From contig JAISTU010000143.1 in assembly GCA_031272415.1 (NCBI GenBank), positions 1-16,498 of the forward strand: a stretch of DNA of 16,498 bases, written 5' to 3'. Positions 13,484 through 16,498 of the stretch are shown piece by piece. The stretch's first letter is position 1. Each line of letters begins with the position of its first letter. The stretch is from Bacteroidales bacterium (GTDB lineage: Bacteria; Bacteroidota; Bacteroidia; Bacteroidales; WCHB1-69). The notes under the pieces were generated by a model. It searched no databases. It had not been told where the DNA came from and worked only from the letters and a program-made list of their open reading frames with translations. The position numbers were made by a program, and so were the translations under genes.

Positions 13484-13568
13484 GTCTGAACTTTGATTTT
13501 AGTATGATTTTTTTGATTTGTGTGAAATCATAGTAATCATGTTAATCATTCAAAATCATAGTTCAGAC
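13484..13568. repeat. Imperfect inverted repeat of GATT/AATC type
   Basis: The arms 13484-13500 and 13552-13568 are 17 bases each with one mismatch, beginning GTCTGAAC and ending GTTCAGAC. GATT recurs at 13495, 13506 and 13515, and AATC at 13526, 13535, 13544 and 13554, a spacing of 9-11 bp throughout. It is a shorter relative of the element at 8-172, again followed by an A-rich block and heptamers. It shows no coding potential. Confidence 0.78.
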
Positions 13569-13573
13569 AGGGG

Positions 13574-13629
13574 GGCAAAAATGCAAAAAAAAAATAATTC
13601 TCAATTCTCAATTCTCCAATTTTCAATTG
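13574..13629. repeat. A-rich block plus AATTCTC heptamers
   Basis: GGCAAAAATGCAAAAAAAAA is followed by AATTCTC units at 13596, 13603 and 13610 (the last with an extra C) and AATTTTC at 13618. AATTCTC is the reverse complement of the AATTGAG family seen at 803-849. The block joins the inverted repeat at 13484-13568 to the tRNA-Leu promoter. Confidence 0.75.
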
Positions 13630-13662
13630 AAAAAAAATTTTTTTTTTTTTACTTTTAATTTT

Positions 13663-13687
13663 TAATTGAAAAATTTGTGTATCTTTG
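13663..13687 (+). promoter_or_regulatory. Promoter of tRNA-Leu unit
   Basis: TATCTTTG (13680-13687) is preceded by TTTGTG and by TTGA 11 nt upstream, with TTTTTAA heptamers before that. The predicted tRNA leader is about 30 nt. Confidence 0.78.
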
Positions 13688-13722
13688 TAAAACCTTTATC
13701 ATTTTTAGGTGGTTAATGTTGT

Positions 13723-13807
<85 letters not shown>

Positions 13808-13842
13808 CAACTTTTTTTTATTATTTCTAAATTTTATCAAAT

Positions 13843-15093
13843 TTGTCAGCAGAAAAAAAGAATATTGTAGAAATCATGTCTCCTGTCGGCTCTTATGAGT
13901 CATTGATGGCAGCCGTACAGGGCGGAGCGGACGCCATTTATTTTGGGGTCGGGGCTTTGAATATGAGAGCACGCTCGTCTGTTAATTTTTCATTAGAAGA
14001 CCTCCAAAAAATTAGCCAAATTTGTCAAAAAGAAAATATACGTACATACTTGACAGTCAATACAATAGTATATGATAATGAAATTGAAGAAATTCACCAA
14101 ATTATTGACACCGCTTTGGACTGTAAAATCAATGCTGTTATTGCCTCCGATTGGGCGGTAATCAATTATTGCTCTCAAAAAAGTATGGAGGTACATATTT
14201 CAACGCAATGCAATGTTACTAATTTTGAGGCGGTAAAATTTTATGCTCAATATGCAGACGTAATGGTTTTGGCGAGGGAATTAAGTTTAGAGCAAACTGC
14301 AGAAATTATACAACAAATTCATTCTCAAAATATTACCGGTCCGTCAGGGCAACTTATTCGCATTGAACTTTTTGCGCATGGTGCTTTGTGCATGGCGGTG
14401 TCGGGCAAATGCTATTTGAGTCTTGAACATTTTAATTTTTCTGCCAACAGAGGGGCTTGTTTGCAGCCCTGTAGGAGGACTTACAATGTCAAAAGTTCTG
14501 ATAATGAAGTAGATGTTCTCATTGATAATGAATACATTATGTCGCCAAAAGATTTGTGTACAATTGGTTTTTTAGACAAAATTTTATCCGCAGGTGTAAA
14601 GGTGCTAAAAATTGAAGGCAGAGGGCGGTCGCCTGAATATGTTAAAATTGCAACGAGTTGCTATAAAGAGGCTGTAAATGCTTATTTTTCAGGCGATTAT
14701 AACCAAAAAAACATTGATAAATGGACATCTGAACTTGAAAATATTTACAACAGAGGCTTTTGGGATGGCTATTATTTGGGGCAAAAATTGGGAGAATGGA
14801 CGCAATCATACGGCTCACAAGCAAAAAAAACAAAAATTTATGTTGGAAAAGTAACCAATTTTTTCTCTAAATTGAGCATCGCTGAAATAAAAATGGAAAC
14901 ACAAAATTTGCAAATCGGAGATGAATATTTTATAATCGGATCAACAACAGGCGTTTATGATGATATTGTTGATGAAATACATTTAGATTGCCACCCTGTC
15001 TGCGAAGTGAAAAAGGGCGACCTTTTTTCCATAAAAACCAAAGAAAAAGTACGCAAAAATGACAAAGTTTATAAAATAATTATCAATACATAA
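13843..15093 (+). CDS. U32-family protein (TrhP/RlhA-like)
   Basis: This 416-residue cytoplasmic protein belongs to the family once called peptidase U32. Several members are now known as RNA hydroxylation or prephenate-dependent enzymes (TrhP, RlhA) or as ubiquinone hydroxylation factors. The N-terminal segment VEIMSPVGSYESLMAAVQGGADAIYFG is the family signature. Conserved-type cysteines occur in LCMAVSGKC and RGACLQPCRR, which in relatives bind an iron-sulfur cluster. A C-terminal beta domain from about residue 330 matches the YegQ-like layout. The start is TTG at 13843: an in-frame stop lies at 13828-13830, and the first ATG (13876) would cut into the signature. It begins 36 nt after tRNA-Leu with no promoter of its own visible. 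tRNA wobble hydroxylation is the likeliest role, unproven. Confidence 0.87.
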   Translation: MSAEKKNIVEIMSPVGSYESLMAAVQGGADAIYFGVGALNMRARSSVNFSLEDLQKISQICQKENIRTYLTVNTIVYDNEIEEIHQIIDTALDCKINAVIASDWAVINYCSQKSMEVHISTQCNVTNFEAVKFYAQYADVMVLARELSLEQTAEIIQQIHSQNITGPSGQLIRIELFAHGALCMAVSGKCYLSLEHFNFSANRGACLQPCRRTYNVKSSDNEVDVLIDNEYIMSPKDLCTIGFLDKILSAGVKVLKIEGRGRSPEYVKIATSCYKEAVNAYFSGDYNQKNIDKWTSELENIYNRGFWDGYYLGQKLGEWTQSYGSQAKKTKIYVGKVTNFFSKLSIAEIKMETQNLQIGDEYFIIGSTTGVYDDIVDEIHLDCHPVCEVKKGDLFSIKTKEKVRKNDKVYKIIINT

Positions 15094-15295
15094 TCTCCGT
15101 TTTACATTCACTCTTTGAGCCATTTTTTTTTGCATTTTGGGATAAATTTGTTCTAAAAAATGAAAAAAAACGTCTGAACAATAATTTTAATAAGATAAAA
15201 AGCTGAACAAGTTTTTATTTTATGAAAAAAAAAGTTGAAAATTTTATTTTCTTGACAATCAATAAAATAACACAAAAAAACAACTTTTCATTTTT
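15094..15295. other. AT-rich intergenic stretch with dispersed repeat copy 3
   Basis: 15124-15168 is a close copy of the T-rich block at 10961-11004 (GCATTTTGGGATAAATTTG, then TTCTAAA). A partial GTCTGAAC follows near 15172, perhaps a decayed inverted-repeat arm. TTTTTCA/TTTTTAA/TTTTTGA heptamers begin near 15287 and lead into the next promoter. No gene or clear hairpin terminator for the U32 gene is seen. Confidence 0.6.
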
Positions 15296-15311
15296 CATTT
15301 TTAATTTTTGA

Positions 15312-15333
15312 TTGACAAAAAAGTGTATCTTTG
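15312..15333 (+). promoter_or_regulatory. Promoter abutting tRNA-Ser
   Basis: TATCTTTG (15326-15333) is preceded by AAGTG and by TTGAC 11 nt upstream of the octamer. The mature tRNA begins at 15339, only five bases after the -7 element, the distance at which transcription itself should start. Confidence 0.78.
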
Positions 15334-15338
15334 CAAAC

Positions 15339-15423
15339 GGAGAGATGGCAGAGTGGTCGATTGCGGCGGTCTTGAAAACCGTTGAGGTGAAAGCCTCCGG
15401 GGGTTCGAATCCCTCTCTCTCCG
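15339..15423 (+). tRNA. tRNA-Ser (anticodon UGA)
   Basis: The acceptor arms GGAGAGA (15339-15345) and TCTCTCC (15416-15422) pair fully, with discriminator G at 15423 as expected for serine. The anticodon stem GCGGT/ACCGT encloses CTTGAAA, giving anticodon TGA at 15373-15375. A long variable arm (GAGG...CCTC) and T loop TTCGAAT fit a class II serine tRNA. CCA is not encoded (CAT follows). Confidence 0.96.
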
Positions 15424-15438
15424 CATAATAGATTGATA

Positions 15439-16023
15439 ATGAACAGATTAAAAAATATTGGACTCTATTTCGGCTCTTTTAATCCTGTACATAATGGGCA
15501 TCTGCAAATTGTAAGATACCTTTTCGGGTTAGAGCAATTTGACAAAATTTGGCTCATCCTTTCCCCTGCAAATCCATTTAAATGCAACCAAGAATTAGCA
15601 AATGAAAACAGCAGATTGGAAATGTTAAACGTCGCTTTTGATACTTTTAATTATGTGGAAATCAAGGATATTGAACTTTCTCTTTCGCGTCCGTCTTACA
15701 CTTATCGAACACTGGAAATACTAACAAAAGAGTATCCAAATTGCCATTTTTCGCTCATTATGGGTGAAGATAGTTTAGTAACTTTGCCTACTTGGAAATG
15801 TGTGGAGAAAATTATAGGACATTTTACCATTTACGTTTATCCGCGTAGGGGCTACAATGCCGATAAAACTTTGCCGAATGTGAAAATGGTTGAGCCTCCT
15901 TATTTGGATATTTCCTCCACTATTATTCGCCAAAAAATTAGAAATAAAGAAGATGTAACTACTCTTTTGCCTCCAAAAGTGTGGACTATTATTCAAAGGG
16001 AAAAATTGTATGGGGCATTGTAA
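15439..16023 (+). CDS. nadD: Nicotinate-nucleotide adenylyltransferase (NadD)
   Basis: This 194-residue cytoplasmic enzyme transfers AMP from ATP to nicotinate mononucleotide, giving deamido-NAD in NAD synthesis. The nucleotidyltransferase motif GSFNPVHNGH lies at the N-terminus (GxFxPxHxGH) and the C-terminal motif is ISSTIIRQKI (ISSTxIR), both diagnostic. The segment MGEDSLVTLPTWK matches the family's MGxDxLxxxxxWK stretch. I chose ATG 15439 over the TTG at 15433 because it gives the usual short lead-in (MNRLKNIGLYFG). It lies 15 nt after the 3' end of tRNA-Ser with no room for a separate promoter. The mRNA is therefore probably released by cleavage at the tRNA 3' end. Confidence 0.95.
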   Translation: MNRLKNIGLYFGSFNPVHNGHLQIVRYLFGLEQFDKIWLILSPANPFKCNQELANENSRLEMLNVAFDTFNYVEIKDIELSLSRPSYTYRTLEILTKEYPNCHFSLIMGEDSLVTLPTWKCVEKIIGHFTIYVYPRRGYNADKTLPNVKMVEPPYLDISSTIIRQKIRNKEDVTTLLPPKVWTIIQREKLYGAL

Positions 16024-16106
16024 AAAAGCACAATATTTTTTTTGAAAAGAATACAATAAAAGATAAATAATGACGTTTAGATAACATATATTGTCAATTT
16101 GAAAAA

Positions 16107-16190
16107 GTTGTGTCCGTGACAGCGAAAGCGGGACAGTAGAGCGGGATCTATGCAATGAAACGGGAAAACCGAAGTGCCACAGAGTAGGAA
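16107..16190 (+). ncRNA. Unassigned GC-rich structured leader or ncRNA candidate
   Basis: Forty-four of 84 bases are G or C, against an AT-rich background. Three hairpins are possible in series. TGTCC (16111-16115) pairs with GGACA (16131-16135) and contains GC-GAAA-GC, a GNRA-type tetraloop. TAGA (16137-16140) pairs with TCTA (16147-16150). GCA/TGC encloses CGG-GAAAA-CCG (16152-16177). No open frame of note runs through it, and it ends about 22 nt before a lipoprotein ATG. The string AGTGCCACAGAG recalls a conserved piece of RNase P RNA, but the rest does not fit. A riboswitch, a decayed group II intron piece or an unknown RNA are possible. Confidence 0.4.
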
Positions 16191-16212
16191 TAACAATTAA
16201 AAAACAATAGCA

Positions 16213-16498
16213 ATGGCTAAAAAGACATTTTTATTATGCTGTGCCTCTTGTGTAGCACTGTGTTTTTTTATTTCCTGTCAATCAACGCAAGTCGCTGTTG
16301 AGATAGAAGGAAAATACAGGATATTGCAATATGTAACTGTAAATATTGCAAAAAGCGAGCATAAAGAAGAATTGGCAGCATATAAAGATAGTTTATATAT
16401 CATCAACGCACCCCTAAAACAACTCGTTGAAACACCTTCTAATAAAGATAGCATTGCGAGATTGAAAAAAGAAATCAGCCGACAACAGTCAGCATTTA
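16213..16498 (+). CDS. Lipoprotein, N-terminal part (runs off window)
   Basis: The reading frame starts at ATG 16213 and is still open at the window end (95 residues visible). The N-terminal signal is unusually cysteine-rich (Cys at 9, 10, 13, 17 and 22). The lipobox F-I-S-C places lipidation at Cys22, followed by Gln. After it comes a mixed region, VAVEIEGKYRILQYVTVNI, and then a lysine- and glutamate-rich helical stretch. No family is recognised from this fragment. It probably sits in the periplasm or outer membrane. The structured element immediately upstream could be its leader. Confidence 0.75.
   Translation, partial: MAKKTFLLCCASCVALCFFISCQSTQVAVEIEGKYRILQYVTVNIAKSEHKEELAAYKDSLYIINAPLKQLVETPSNKDSIARLKKEISRQQSAF

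Noticed and set aside
16107..16190. RNase P RNA
   Set aside because: AGTGCCACAGAG resembles one conserved segment, but the expected GAGGAAAGTCC segment and the 3' ACGACAGAACCC-type half are not found, and a lipoprotein gene follows at once.
16107..16190. Group II intron domain V or intron fragment
   Set aside because: The hairpins and GAAA loops are suggestive, but no AGC-bulge domain V hairpin and no reverse transcriptase frame is visible nearby.

Overview
This AT-rich window comes from a member of the Bacteroidota, probably Bacteroidales-like. The clearest sign is the promoter type: seven start regions carry the phylum's TAnnTTTG -7 element. Lipoproteins with short lipoboxes, a DUF4175 protein, a SpoIID/LytB protein outside any sporulation context, and a general lack of Shine-Dalgarno sequences agree with this. 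There is no insertion sequence, prophage, CRISPR array or rRNA.

Layout. 1-303 is an intergenic block with a long imperfect inverted repeat, short heptamer repeats and a promoter. 304-735 encodes a small lipoprotein followed by a terminator. 736-1041 is a repeat-filled spacer with two heptamer arrays. 1042-4452 encodes a very large DUF4175-type membrane/coiled-coil protein that may be translated from a leaderless mRNA. 4552-9271 is a tight co-directional run: acyl carrier protein, two hotdog-fold dehydratase-like proteins, an MMPL/RND-type exporter and a SpoIID/LytB protein. The first four look like part of an aryl-polyene/flexirubin-type fatty acid pathway, but ketosynthase, acyltransferase and ligase genes are absent. 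A shared terminator separates this run from the converging purC-HAD phosphatase operon (9333-10833, minus strand). 11100-13316 (minus strand) is an ABC transporter operon: ATPase, permease, YtrA-type GntR regulator and a tiny membrane protein. A perfect 11-bp palindrome abuts its -7 element and is the obvious operator.

13724-16023 holds two tRNA-first transcription units: tRNA-Leu(GAG) followed closely by a U32-family protein, and tRNA-Ser(UGA) followed 15 nt later by nadD. Neither protein gene has a visible promoter of its own. At the right edge, a GC-richer block of about 85 nt with several possible hairpins (16107-16190) lies just upstream of a truncated lipoprotein gene. I could not assign it to a known RNA family.

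The most striking feature outside the genes is modular intergenic DNA. Heptamer tandem repeats of at least three sequence types, an A-rich block related to GCAAAAATGCAAAAAAAA, and a GATT/AATC inverted repeat recur in the same relative order. They sit mostly just upstream of strongly conserved promoters, which themselves begin with TTTTTAA heptamers.
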